Part shown: positions 1 to 52,904 of the stretch, one piece after another
Position numbering within the stretch: the stretch's first letter is position 1
Layout of the letters: each line of letters opens with the position of its first letter
Source: Flabesymbios commensalis
Taxonomy: Eukaryota > Annelida > Polychaeta > Terebellida > Flabelligeridae
Length of the DNA stretch: 64,000 nt
Direction of reading: 5' to 3'
Assembly (NCBI GenBank): GCA_964017125.1
Contig: OZ024912.1
Coordinates: 64,834,390 to 64,898,389 of the forward strand
The notes under the pieces: generated by a model
Databases searched by the model: none
What the model was told of the DNA's origin: nothing
What the model saw: only the letters and a program-made list of their open reading frames with translations
Program-made: the position numbers and the translations under genes

Positions 1-1604
1 TACCACATTGTACTGTTTATATGATTCATGAAATTAAAAAGTCAATGAATGTGAATTGTTTTGTTCTTATCATTACCGTCAGTTCAACTTCGTCTCTCTA
101 ATCTTTTGGATCGGTATGTTACGTCCCAAATTTCGATCTATCTATCTCAATAATTAATTCCCCCTAGTGTAATTCCATCATACCCCCCCCCCCCGTAACA
201 TATTAATGGTGCAGAACCTGGGCAAGTGGCATGATAAGTGGCATGTGACATTTGGCTAAATTAAAATTGAGACAAGACAGTGAGTTGGACTGCGTGTGGT
301 GAGAATAAAATTCATATTATACGCCTGTAATCAAGGCACAACTTACTCTGGTTCCCAGAGCCACACTACGCGGCGTTGCCGAGCTTCATTGGTCGGGCTC
401 GCTAGGCAAGGCACAATTGGCCAAGACGTTAGAAACTGTGTGCACGCAAGCGTGTCTAGAAAAAGAGAAACAGCCTGATTTGTTACTGGTCGCAAAACAT
501 TATTCTCTTGATGTTCCAACTACAGGTAATTCACAATATCAAACAAAAGCTGATACTGTTAAATCAATAATGTTTTATTGGGTAATCATGATTTACTTGA
601 TAGCGGTGAATTGGACAGGCTCGAGCGTTCTCTTGAATCACCCACAGCTGTACCGACTGAACAGCTGGCATGGGAAAAGGAGAAATTGCAGATGCAGTTG
701 AAACAACAAGAGATAATGTTGAAACAACAAGAGAGCCAGCGTGCACATGATTTGAAACAACAAGAGATGGTTTTGAAACAACAATGTGAGCAACGTACTC
801 ATGAACTTGAAATGTTTAATTGAAACTTGACAGTGAAAAGAGTAGGCCTAAGAATGTTGGTATGTTTGACCTGGCTAAATCTCTTAGATTAATGCCTTCA
901 TTTATTGAAGATTCTGTTGAAGAGTTTTTTCGTTGTTTTGAGAAAGTTGCTCTAGCCTTAAAATGACCTAAGGAATCATGGGTAATCATAGTGCAAAGTG
1001 CACTGAAAGGTCGTGCACAGGAATGTTTTTAACCTGTTACCTGAGAGCGAGGGTTATGCAGAACTGATCCGCCTGGTGTTACGTGAGTATGAGTTGAGGC
1101 CTGAATCATATAGACTAAAATTCAGAAAGAATAGGAAATTGTCTGATTCAGAAACCTATGTTGATTACTTACGTGCCAAGAAATTGGATCTTGAAAAATG
1201 GCTTTGATTCTAGTGATATTAAAGATGAATACTTAAAATTGTATGACTTGATATTATTAGAAGAATTTAACGCCAGTTACCCTCTGAGGTTAAAGTACAT
1301 TTGGATGATAAAGATATTGATGATCCTTTTGAAGCCAGTAAAACTGCTGATGATTATTTAATTTGTCATAAATTAACACGTAGGACTGGGGTCTCTGAAT
1401 CTCATTTTAAGATGGGTGGAAACACCCGGTCGCAGCATCACAAAAATAAAGACAATGGCGCTGATGATTCTGGTAGGACCAAAGAAAAAGGGAAATCTTT
1501 TTAGATGAGTGATCTGTCGCAACTCAATGTTTCAAATGTCGGGAAATGGGGCACTACGCCAAATTTTGTACAAGTGCTGAGAATAAGGCAAGTGCATTTA
1601 TAAA

Positions 1605-1940
1605 TATGTCAAAAAAACTGGGACCTGAGGGTTTGTCGATATGCATTATAATATGCATTATAATATGTAGATTCTGAAATAAGTAGGTCAAGTTAGCTTG
1701 CGACAAAAATGTCAATTCATGTATCATGTTATATTCACCCCTGCATTGCAAATTGTGAATAAATTATTGCATTACTTATTAAGAGTCTTACTTGTTGTTC
1801 GTTGTGTTCTGGTGTCACCGAGAATCGGAAGCACATTGGTGATCTTATATACGATGCACTAATGAATGTCTGGTAGGCCTACAGACAGTGTAAGATTAAC
1901 GTGTTAGTTGCCGTATTCATGGTATTGGGCTGGTGTCTGC
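1605..1940. other. Unassigned stretch inside the Gypsy fossil region
   Basis: AT-rich DNA after the zinc-knuckle-like motif. I recognise no coding remnant. The part near 1,745-1,830 might belong to an LTR or leader, but no matching second copy is present. Confidence 0.25.
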
Positions 1941-1942
1941 TG

Positions 1943-2190
1943 GGCGAGATCACCGGGCGAGATCTCCGGCGATGAGCGCCGCACATGCAGCGGTGCTTGT
2001 GGGGCTTGTGAGGTTGTGGCATGCTCACATCGGGGACAGGACACGGGCCGAGATCACAGGGCGAGATCACCTCGGACGGGCCGAGATCAACGGGCGAGAT
2101 CACTTTGGACGGGCCGAGATCACAGGGCGAGATCACCTCGGACGGGCCGAGATCACTAGGGCCGAGATCGTCGAAGGCCGAGATCACCGC
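1943..2190 (+). repeat. GAGATCA-rich minisatellite, 33-bp unit
   Basis: CGGGCCGAGATCA recurs at 2044, 2077, 2110 and 2143, an exact 33-bp period, with further degenerate GCGAGATC copies to the left. One frame reads as repeated Arg-Asp-His-Arg-Ala-Arg-Ser. It is GC-rich in an AT-rich setting. No evidence that it is translated. Confidence 0.75.
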
Positions 2191-2306
2191 ACACCTAGAG
2201 AAACACAGTATGTGCGAAAATCTTCGTTCTGATTCTAATGGTATTGATGATTTTTCACCTTTTATACATTAAGGTGTGTTGACCCTTGACCCTAAATCTG
2301 ATGTAA

Positions 2307-5300
2307 TAGTCCGGCAGCCAAGTCCCTTATTTGGCTCTAGCCTGGACTTGGAGTATATAGTTTTTTTCTTTGCAGAAAGTTGTTTTCCAGACCCCCCACT
2401 TAAAGAATCCAGAGGGTGTGGAGGTGTCACCCTTGGGCAATTTTAGTTATTTACGTTTTTCAAAATGGCCGCCATTAGCCACAGTGGAAATGTAACTTTT
2501 TCACTTTCTGCCTTAGAAATATGTATAATACCACTTTTCCAACTGAATTAAACACGAGAAACTCATTTCCGGCATTATTTTTTTATTCCAAAGCTTAATT
2601 CTGTCATAAATCCAAGATGGCCGCCACCGCTATATTGGCAATTCACATTTTGCATAATTAGAAGCATGTTTAGCTACAGGTACATGGTACCGGTGTTGAC
2701 GTCTGATTCATCCCCCCGGCCAGTTTATCCCCCCTGGCTCCCGACAAGGGGGGATGAACTGGCCGATGTGGGTTAACATCTGGTTCATACCCCCGACCAG
2801 TTCATCTCCCTGCCATACTGGCCGAAAAGTGAAGTAAAGCAAATATTTTACTTACTTACTTACTTCATCTCCCTGGCTCTCTGCTACTAGCATTTGCCAT
2901 TGCTGATTATGAACATGACATCTATCATGACGACAAACATGATTATTTACATAAAATATATTATGACAAATGATATAGTTCGTGTTTGAACAAATGATAG
3001 AAAGAGTTTAGCAGAAATAATCAGATAATATGTCGTCGCTGGTAAGTTAGGCTTTGAATTTATCAAATATTTTATTTATATAAGCTAACGGTAGATAGAC
3101 AATTGATCACTATAAGAAATAGCGAAGAGTTGCAATTCTTCTGGGACAGGGGGATAGACTGGCCTGAAAGTGCAAACCAGTGAGATGCAAACAGTATTCA
3201 AAATACTATGCTGTAAATGTCAGGTCACCTGTGATTGGCCAATAATACAGGGGGGGATGAATAAAATTTATACAGGATACAATTTTCTAAGCCTCCAGAA
3301 TATGGATGCCAATGTAACAATTCAGATTCAAAATAAGCATAAAGGAGAGTTTTCAACAAGGATTTTAGATGACTCTAAAGACCGGTTTGCTTCACGAAAA
3401 AAATGCAACTATGTTTTCACTCAATCACAGCCCACATCACCAGTAATATAATATCAGTATATGATAAAAACTTAGATAGAGCTGTATAAATTGGGATAAC
3501 TTTCATGCATATATTTGAAGCTTATTGGCCTGAAGGTTTTCTCGATCGAATCACCAAGCAGATTGTAACATTTACTTGGGTTGAAAAACCGTTGAAACTT
3601 GGTACTGAAACGGTGTATGACCCTGAAATAATTTATAGGCGGCTTCTTGAGCATCAATCACGTCCCAGAAGTATCAATATTATTGATATATTGATACACC
3701 GACTGGATCCATTCGCAACCGCTATGTTTGACACTCCATTTGAAACGAAGATAACTAAATCAAAGTGTGACCTTAACAACATCAGGTAGACATATGTCGT
3801 AGAACTGTGAATGTCACTAGCTTGGTGGTCGACGGTTCAGAAGTGATGTGGACAATAGTTTGGCTTACTAAATGAACTGTCCATGACTTCACTACAAAAT
3901 TTAAGTCATTTCTTTCTACTAAGCTCATTTCCGTCAATGTGTATGAGTATCTAATATTTGATAAATGCAAAAACTTCAGCTCGAATGGAAATGCAAGATT
4001 ATGCGGTCCACAAACTGGCTAGCAATGCACTTCTTCCTGCTCAAAAAGTGGTCCTCACGGTTAGTGAAAATTAAGTAAAAACTAATCAGAACCACCATCA
4101 AAATACGTTGAAGAGGATAAAGTGTTCAATGGCCTGTACACATCGACACACCAACTTGTAATCACTGGTGATGATATTGTGCCAACAGAAAGTAGCCATG
4201 ATGCTATAACAAATTTAAGCACCTCGCACGAAGAATCAGAACATTGTTATCAGGCACTTGCTGCTGAGAGGGAGGTTGGTCATGGGGTAAGTAGTGTTGT
4301 CTCGGATGACACAGGTGTTTTTATTTTGCTTCTGTGTCGTTTTACGCAGAGGAGAAATTCTCAACTAAGATGTCATGGAATCTCCAATTGGCCCTGGGAA
4401 TCGCAAAATCATACATATAAAAGTTGAGAAGTACAGCAAATCGTACCTGCTAATTATATTGGTCGGCATGTCATATCAGTGTACGATAATGCATAGTTAC
4501 CAGTTGGTATGACGTGGGAAAGGTAACTGCACTGAAGATAAATACGTGTTCAAGCTGGTTATTCATTTTGTCGCATATATCTGTGACCAAATTCGTTAAA
4601 TCACAGAATGTTTGAATACACAACTACATTTTTGTAGCATGTTATGGTCAGTCACAATACTCTACCACGACTGAAGGTAGGCAGAATCAGTGGGCTGGCA
4701 AGCAAGCACCTGACCACTGCCCCATAACTATGCTCATTGCCTCCAACAACCGATACCTTTACAGAAAAACGTTAAAACAGCACATCTACAGATACAGCTT
4801 TGAAAATGTGCTGTAAAATCCCCTCCTAATTTTGACTCAAATGACTTTGGCTTGCAAAATGGTTTTGGGCGGATTGCCAGCGGCATACCCTGGTTCCTCC
4901 GCTCGACAACGGTGCAAAGGCAGCTCCCGCATCTGCGCAGGCACTAGTGTTGGCCGTAGTAAGGCCTTAGGTTATCGGCAATAGAGTGTTTGACATTAGG
5001 TCTATCAAGTGGGATGAATGGAGTTACCCTCAGCTATTGCTACACTGGGATTATCATACCCGAGGATAGCAGATCTGTGTTTTGTATAGCTAAACCCAAG
5101 TCTCCGACCGTCTGGGCATATCTGGGGGTAAATCATCTAGACATGCCCAGAACCCCTTATCGGGCGAGTGAAGGGAACCACTCTCAATAACCCACCATCC
5201 TCTATCACCCCACTCTCACATCATCATTTGTACATCATTTATCTTATCAATGTACTGCACTGGTTTTAGTGTATTACAATGTCACTTAAATGACATTTAA

Positions 5301-6179
5301 AATCGGTGTCGAAAAGTGACGTTAAGCATTATTCTGCTTCTACTGCTACTGTACTGTGGCCGGATACATTAAGTAGTCAGGTTGTCCATCTATCTGTCTG
5401 TACGGCCATCTCCAATTCCTCCTGTCGGTTTGTGGAAATTTAGCTCTGCAGCTGTCGGCACCTTTTTAGTTCTTCAAGTAAGTTCATGATACTTGGTGAT
5501 TTTAATGTACATATAGGCCTACAATTTAAGATGTTCATGACAACCGATGTCAAAATGAATAAACAGTCATTACAGATTGATGATAATTATATTTTATACA
5601 GCACTACCTATGTGTTTCATCTATATATAACTAGGGTAGTCTATATGGTGAATACATGAGCAGTTGCCTGTATGTCGTTGCTCCAGTAAATATTTTTCTA
5701 CTAATAATATTTCTGTTTTTTTTACGTTTTTGTTTTGCTCTTGCTCTCATTATGTTTATTATATATGATCTCGCTTAATCCACGTACAAAATTAATCCAC
5801 AGACACAGCCAGCAATGTAGTTTCACACTTGTTTCTGTTCAGAAATGTACTTTAGTGGTTGAGTATATTGGCGGCCATCTTGAATTTATGCACGACGGCG
5901 ACATCTAAATTGAAAAAATAATGCCGGAAATGAGTTTCTCGTGGTCAATTTAGTTAGAGAAGTGGTATTATACATATTTCTAGGCCAAAAAGTGGAAAAG
6001 TTATATTTCCACTATGGCTCTTGGCGGCCATTTTGAAAAACGTTAATAACTAAAATTGCCCAAGGGTGACACCTCCACACTCTCCGGAATCTTCAAACAG
6101 GGGATCTGGGCAGCAGTATTCTGCAAAGAAAAAAACTATATACTCCAAGTCCAGGTATACCACCACGGCTGCCGGACTA
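2307..6179. mobile_element. 3.9-kb DNA transposon with long TIRs and TAA target duplication
   Basis: The left end TAGTCCGGCAGCC and right end GGCTGCCGGACTA are inverted repeats. Similarity continues inward for about 350 bp (to roughly 2,660 and from 5,870), including a shared CAAAATGGCCGCC-like core and ATGCCGGAAATGAG. TAA flanks both ends (2304-2306, 6180-6182), as for PIF/Harbinger-type insertion. The interior holds decayed coding remnants (3170-5190). It interrupts the Gypsy fossil. The superfamily is unproven: Harbinger TIRs are usually much shorter. Confidence 0.7.
3170..5190 (+). pseudogene. Decayed transposon-borne ORF, family without a name I know
   Basis: Several in-frame pieces are separated by stops. 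One near 3505-3780 includes DPEIIYRRLLEHQ and LDPFATAMFDTP. Another near 4122-4340 includes VITGDDIVP, TSHEESEH and VVSDDTGVFILLL. The last resembles the T(S/T)HEEAD and DDTDVFVLLL motifs of large uncharacterised proteins that recur in cnidarian, hydrozoan and fish genomes, probably transposon proteins. A third piece near 4,990 carries RSIKWDEW-like residues in a different frame. It is broken by several stops and frameshifts. I recall the family by motif only; its activity is unknown. Confidence 0.45.
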
Positions 6180-6389
6180 TAAAGTTTGAGGTTCGTTTAT
6201 TGAGGGATACCGGAAGTAATCAAACTGTTTTGTCTAAAGGAGTATGTCAAGCATCAGGGGTTCCATTGGAAAACCCAGAGCAATATGTTATGTTGAAAAC
6301 TGTAACTGGTAGAACAACGCTACTCCAGATATCTTATACATTTAAGTGATCATCATAAAAAATAATCAAATAGCATTAAAGACAAGTTA

Positions 6390-6582
6390 ATACCAACTCA
6401 TCCCCAAAGCCTACGGTGCAACGCTCATGACCAACTCATCCCCAGCCCTCCAACAGCTATAACCAACTCATCCCCAGCCCGTCAACAGCTATAGCCAACT
6501 CATCCCCAGCCCATCAACACCTTTACCAACTCATCCCCTGATATACCGGGGGATGAGTTGGTATAGGGGATGAGTTGACTGC
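6390..6582. repeat. Minisatellite of CCAACTCATCCCCAGCCC, last copies inverted
   Basis: CCAACTCATCCCC occurs at 6392, 6431, 6463, 6495 and 6526 (31-39 bp period). The array then turns around with GGGGATGAGTTGG twice (6550-6578), making a hairpin-capable end. Related GGGGGATGAACTGGCC sequences lie inside the neighbouring transposon near 2700-2810. Confidence 0.7.
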
Positions 6583-6589
6583 ACACCCC

Positions 6590-7337
6590 TAGTGTCTCTC
6601 CTACTCCAATGCAGAGATACCTTACAAACTTAACCGGCAGGGGATAGGCTTTCTAGTTTTCTACCGTCTGAAATGAAATGTAATTTTACAGAAGAATGGC
6701 AAAAAATATACTGTGCAATATTATCTGTCACCTATAAAATGTATAAAGCTCGCAAATCATTGAATATGTAATAACTGCGAGCTAAGACGTAAATGATTGT
6801 AAATATGTTGCATGTTATTCTTAAATATTGAGTGAAATGTAAAATGAATTGTATATGCTCTTCAAAATTAGAGATGATAAACATATACCGGTACATAGCT
6901 TGCCCTACATAGGCCTACATCCTATAAAATCGTCAAGGTATGACCAATCTTTATATCAAGTGACAAAACCGTTTTCGGTATTTAGGACCAGGTACCGATC
7001 CTAATGTATTCAAACAAAATTGTAATGACCCATGTGTCAGAATGACACTTTGCTTTTGGTCGAAATAAAACGTTAGGCCTATATACACTGATATATGATT
7101 ATGTATACGTGTCATAGAAGTTGTGAGATTTAGATCGATCCCCACCTCGTGGGAGCGATAATAAGCAGATATGTCGATAATAACTTTAATCAATAGATCT
7201 ACACTGCAATATGCATGCTTAGGCTGATCATTTAACCCTGATAATGTTTTTTACGGCATGCCATTTTTAAATCGCATGTTATACACAGCGAAAGGCAGTG
7301 AAATATAACATAAATTTAATGCCAAATCGCCATCTGC
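6590..7337 (+). other. HSPA9 upstream region
   Basis: AT-rich single-copy-looking DNA between the minisatellite and the promoter-proximal sites. No ORF of note and no TATA box or transcript start that I could fix with confidence. Confidence 0.3.
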
Positions 7338-7352
7338 AGAACATTCTAGACA
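7338..7352 (+). promoter_or_regulatory. Heat-shock element candidate upstream of HSPA9
   Basis: aGAAcaTTCtaGAc: three alternating nGAAn blocks with 2-nt spacing, the last GAC instead of GAA. It lies about 170 bp upstream of the ATG. HSF1 binds such triplets; that it works here is inferred. Confidence 0.5.
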
Positions 7353-7427
7353 GGGTGGGGTGGCGCTGTTGATTGTTTGCCGCTGCGCATGTGCTGCTTA
7401 GCCTTGGTTTAGAAAACCCATGACCTC

Positions 7428-7436
7428 CTTGCATCA
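7428..7436 (-). promoter_or_regulatory. C/EBP-ATF composite (CARE-type) site candidate
   Basis: Reverse strand reads TGATGCAAG, matching the TGATGxAAx consensus bound by ATF4 and CHOP-type heterodimers. These factors drive mitochondrial stress responses in animals. It lies 82 bp before the ATG and abuts an E-box. Confidence 0.4.
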
Positions 7437-7442
7437 CACGTG
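7437..7442. promoter_or_regulatory. E-box CACGTG
   Basis: Palindromic CACGTG 76 bp upstream of the HSPA9 ATG, immediately next to the composite ATF-type site. Typical of USF/MYC-family binding in housekeeping promoters. Confidence 0.4.
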
Positions 7443-7517
7443 TTTTCACATTGACTGAAGGGTGTTTGACTTGGATGGTTATTTGATCTTCTGGGTATTG
7501 TTTGAGTAAAATCAAAT

Positions 7518-48596
<41,079 letters not shown>

Positions 48597-49500
48597 TTAT
48601 TTTGATCTAACTTGTGGAATTAATATCTAGCCTAATTTAGACTAATACAATATTGGTGGGAGACTTTAGAATATTAAAAGGATCGTACAATATTGTATTC
48701 CTCCTAGTCTGGAATTTATATCAAGAAAGTATCAGTCAGCTGGAATAGTATCAAAATAATGGGACATTCCAGAAATGTTCAACTCTGTTGTTATATAGTG
48801 GCAACAAAACAATACCTTTGTAATATAAATTATTCACCTACAGTTATTATAATGCTATCTTAAAATAACTTAAGTGGATAGGATTTGTCAACCTGGAAGA
48901 TGGTTTATATACTGTGGAAGGAAAATTAAAATGTTTTAAGTTGTGATTCTAGAACAACAGGTCTTATAGTAGCTGAATTGTTTCTTGGACTCACATTTTT
49001 TCAAGTTCCAAATAATACTAATTTTTTTTTCAAGTTCCAAATAATTCTGAATTTCAAATGTATTGCTCGTTATTTGATGACTAGTTTTAATATGTGCAAT
49101 ATATTTTAATGTATATCTAATCACCAGCCAAATTCAGCCAAGTGGAAGACCAAAATAATGTATATATTTATGACATTCATTGTAAAAAAAAGAATTCTTG
49201 TATTTATAAATAGTACTGGTAGGTAAAGTGTGTTTTGTTTTCATGGAAACAATTATTGTGACGTTACTGTAACAGTTGTATGAATTTTACATGAATGAAG
49301 CAGATTTAACTCTGTACTTGTAATATAATGTGAATGATTGCAAGATAGTCATCAGCTACAGGCTTGTGTATTAGGTGCTAGTTACTTTTCTATATGAAGA
49401 ATATATGTCTTAATGTTTTGTCTGTCGGTACTTATTATTTGAAAAAACAACACACTTTTACTTAAACTGTATTGTTCTCTTTTTAAAATGACTTTTTTTT
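48597..49500 (+). other. HSPA9: Probable HSPA9 3' untranslated region
   Basis: AT-rich, apparently low-repeat sequence directly after the stop. ATTAAA signals lie near 48674 and at 48925-48930; no AATAAA was seen before about 50,330. The true 3' end cannot be fixed from sequence alone. Confidence 0.4.
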
Positions 49501-50149
49501 TTTAACTACAGTATATGGCAATATCAACATAATCGTGCTGACATTAGACCGTGACCCAAAAATGACTGGTTTGTGTGTTAGCTTTCTGGTATGATTATGT
49601 CGCTGTGATATGACCATTGTCAATTACTTATAAATGTCTTCCAAATAGCAGCTATCATTTCTCACTTCTAAAAAAGGTTTGCCGACTTACCAACAACCAC
49701 TAAATAACCACTATTTTTTTACTGCCGAGTTACTTCCGCATTCCCGCCAGAGGCCGTATGCCCCAAATTCACGTTCACCCCAGTGGGGGTAAAGAATACC
49801 ACAGAGGTATTGACCTGGGGGTTCCAACCTCCATGGTTATAGAGTCTACCCCCGTGGTTATTTACTGTATTGACTATTTGATGGGGAATTCGTAATGTTT
49901 TGCTGTCCAGCAGGAGTTTCTACTTCAGTAAATGGTCGGCATCATTCATGCCTTTTGGACAACCATGTCAAAAATAAAAAATACGGGAATTTCGTCTTTA
50001 TATCTAGCCTAACTGTTAAATGCGCAGCACAAAAATTTAAAAACTTTTGCAGTTCTAGTCTATGAACATGTTTACATCATATAGTCAAATTAATAAGCCA
50101 AAATAAAATCAACGATTTTTTGATAATTTTAGCCTGGGTATGGGCCTTT

Positions 50150-50330
50150 AATTATGCATATGATAAGAATATCTAATTGTAGGGTTATTCAAGGTCATAA
50201 ATTGATCATGAACTCGGAAAATTCAGCAAATATATAATAGGGCCTTTAATTATGCATATGATAAGAAAATCTAATTGTAGCCTTTTTTTAAGGTCCTAAA
50301 GTAATCATGAACTCGAAAATTCAACAATTA
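50150..50330. repeat. Direct duplication, 89-bp unit
   Basis: GGGCCTTTAATTATGCATAT begins at about 50150 and 50239 and is followed in both copies by similar AAGGTC...ATCATGAACTCG text. Confidence 0.65.
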
Positions 50331-50339
50331 TATAATAAA

Positions 50340-51620
50340 TAATGCAAATAACAACAAAGTGCAAACAATGAGAAGCCAATATGACATAACAAATATTATG
50401 ACATTGTAAATGTTGGTAACTACAATTAATTGTAATTAATCTATAACCTTGCCTTTAATTATTTATTTAAGTCATTTTAATTAGTTATATTTAAGCATTC
50501 AAAGCAATTATGTTTCACTTGAGAGATGATAATATATTGCAATGCCTTTAAACGTTTTTTTTTAGTATCAAAAAAAAATATATCCCCCCCCCCCCCCCCA
50601 TTTGCACACGATTTTTACTGTAACTGCAATTTGTTCGTTTCATTTTAAATGACACCTAAGGAGCACCATTTAGGAGCCCTGTTACTAGGAAAAAAAATTC
50701 TGTTCGTTCCATTTGTTTTTATTAATTTGCGACATTTGTAAAAAAAATTATTAGTGCATATCGCACAGTGCTACAGATGTTCATTTTAACGTTAATTGAT
50801 TATTACCCTTTGTTATTAATAAATTTGAATTGAGTAGCGTGTTTTGCACACCAGAAAATCTCAACAATATCAAAACATTGAACACATGCACATTTAGGAT
50901 GAGGAGCTGTTAATTGATGTCGTTATTATACATATTATTGAAACACTTTCAAAACTTGAACGTACGCATACATCATTTGTCAAAGTAGTGGTGGTGATTT
51001 TGTGTAATTAAATGCATTAAGTTGATTTTGTGTTTAATTATAATGCAAAACACGCTTTATCTGTACTTAATAGCAGTTAATAGCAATGTTAAAAGAGTGA
51101 AGCTATGGCAAATATGTTCCCCATCACCTCTAATACATTATGATACAGCAAGTTTTTCTACGTCACCGAGACTCCTTTGTTTGTATAATGACCCGCGTAA
51201 ACAATAAACCTTTCAAACGTTGTGAAATCATTGTTGCACACCTATTGGAGCAACTTTAGGCTATATAGTACGGGTTTGTTCTATCTATGGCTATTTTGTT
51301 ATGTTTTAAACGCGACAAGAACATTCAGCTTAGTGTGTGATGTAGCTTACCGCTGGAATAGATAAATTTACATTTAATTAAACAACATTTAGGGCTAGTT
51401 GAAGAGAAAATAAATCACCACAGTAAGAAAGTGAGCTATACTATCAGATAAAACTAATTCGTGAAAGAAATATATTTAAATTATCATTCATGTTTTTATA
51501 TCTATTTTTAATTGTAAATTTAATGTTCTTCACAACCCATCCAGCTCTCAACATTATAATAGCCCCCCCCCCCCCCCTCATAGCTTTAAGTGTAATATTG
51601 AATTCAAAATTTTTAAGCAA
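50340..51620. other. Intergenic, nothing recognised
   Basis: AT-rich, with C-tracts at 50,585-50,600 and 51,565-51,578. No ORF or RNA gene recognised. Confidence 0.3.
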
Positions 51621-51629
51621 AAGTGTACC

Positions 51630-52110
51630 TCAATATGGAAGCAATGCAAATTGTATGTGTGGCAGTATCCTCATGACAAACTTTTTTCCTTTATCGTCAC
51701 CCATCTTTGAACTCTGGAGTTTTATCATACGGATCACTGTTATTAATATTAAAGTAATTCAAATTGTAGGTGTTGAGATATCATCATGACAAGTTTTCTC
51801 CTTTATTAACATCCGTTACGTCAAGGTCACCTATCTTTGAACTTCTAGTTTCATCATATGGATCACTGGTAATAATATGGAAGTAATACAAATTGTAGGT
51901 GTTGAGATATCGCATCCTGTAGAGACTTGTTGTATTAATTCTCACTCTATCTGGCAGGGTGTAGTGGGAAATACACCCTGCAATGACAGGATGAGATATC
52001 GTGATGACAAACATGTTCTTTATAGCCTTAAATAGATCAAGGCACCTTTGAACTTGACTTTCATGAGGTCTTATCACTGGTATTAATATGGAATTGTTAG
52101 CTTTAGTTGG
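51630..52110. repeat. Tandem repeat, ~125-bp unit
   Basis: GCAAATTGTA(T/G)GTGT or CAAATTGTAGGTGTTGAGAT, CATCATGACAA, TTTGAACT, CATA(T/C)GGATCACTG recur at about 51645, 51760 and 51888, with a further diverged unit. Confidence 0.6.
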
Positions 52111-52904
52111 TAATATTAGCAGGGTGGAGTACATCTTTAATACCTGAAGACGGAGTTGTAGTCGTGTGGATGAGGAGTTAATTCTGGGCGTGGTATTTCT
52201 ATAAACTAACAGTTACTCCACAATTGCCATCAACACGGCAGTGTAATTAACACAATGTCTCGCGACACGCCGTGTAGCAGGTGCTACTTGAAACTCTGAC
52301 CCCGTGGAGGCTACGGCGTGTCGACCCACACCTCACTCAAATAAACTCGTATTACAAATAAAGCAACTTATTGTCCTATTTCAATTGATACAATTATTCA
52401 CATTATTTATTTTCCAATTATACTATGTTTTTAATATCTAATTCTAGCGTGTGGCGATTAAATATACCCTCAGAAAATATATCAGAATAAGCTCTAGGGC
52501 ACAAAAGGAAGTAATCAAAGAGTAAATTAGAGCGCTTGGCTACGTTGCATAACTTCCTTCCTACTAAGACTGCATGTTAACCCAATGTTGCTCCACAGTC
52601 TTCAGCGCTTTCCCAATATTAAACAGGTAGGAAAGCAACCCCTTTTTAAGCCTCAGCCAAAATTTTGGCGGATGCTTATTGTCGTCTTAGCTAGAAATAA
52701 ATAAATGGGCGTCAAAATGAGAATGTATGCCGTCCATTCTGAATATGAAGCAGTAGTATCTAAGAAGAGTAGCACGCAGCGCTATGGTCCGCAGCGCGTA
52801 GCCGCGACAAAGGGGGGTCTGGTCCCCCCGGAAATTTTAAAAAATTACTTGTTTATGTGGCATCTGGAGCTATTTGAGCGGATCAACAGCAGTTTTGATT
52901 AATC

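Larger units (their letters stand above)
300..6355 (+). mobile_element. Broken Gypsy-type LTR retrotransposon fossil, interrupted by a DNA transposon
   Basis: Gag-like coding remnants run from about 400 to 1,600: a Gln/Glu/Lys-rich coiled segment near 670-820, a capsid-like region near 870-1,350, and a CCHC zinc-knuckle-like motif near 1,530-1,575. A retropepsin-like DTG motif follows near 6,180-6,350. The style matches Gypsy gag proteins common in fish and marine invertebrates. It is clearly a fossil with many breaks and no recognisable polymerase, RNase H or integrase in the window, and I could not pair two LTRs. The DNA transposon at 2307-6179 lies between the Gag and protease parts and is therefore younger. 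Confidence 0.65.

Noticed and set aside
183-194. C-tracts here and at 19,650, 50,585 and 51,565 as regulatory or G-quadruplex signals
   Set aside because: Single homopolymer runs without the spaced G-tract pattern; lengths may also be uncertain in the assembly.
1879-2232. Overlapping ORFs of ~100 codons on both strands with Arg-Asp-His or Gly-Pro-Ser repeats
   Set aside because: Created by the 33-bp minisatellite; open in several frames at once, with no start context or homology.
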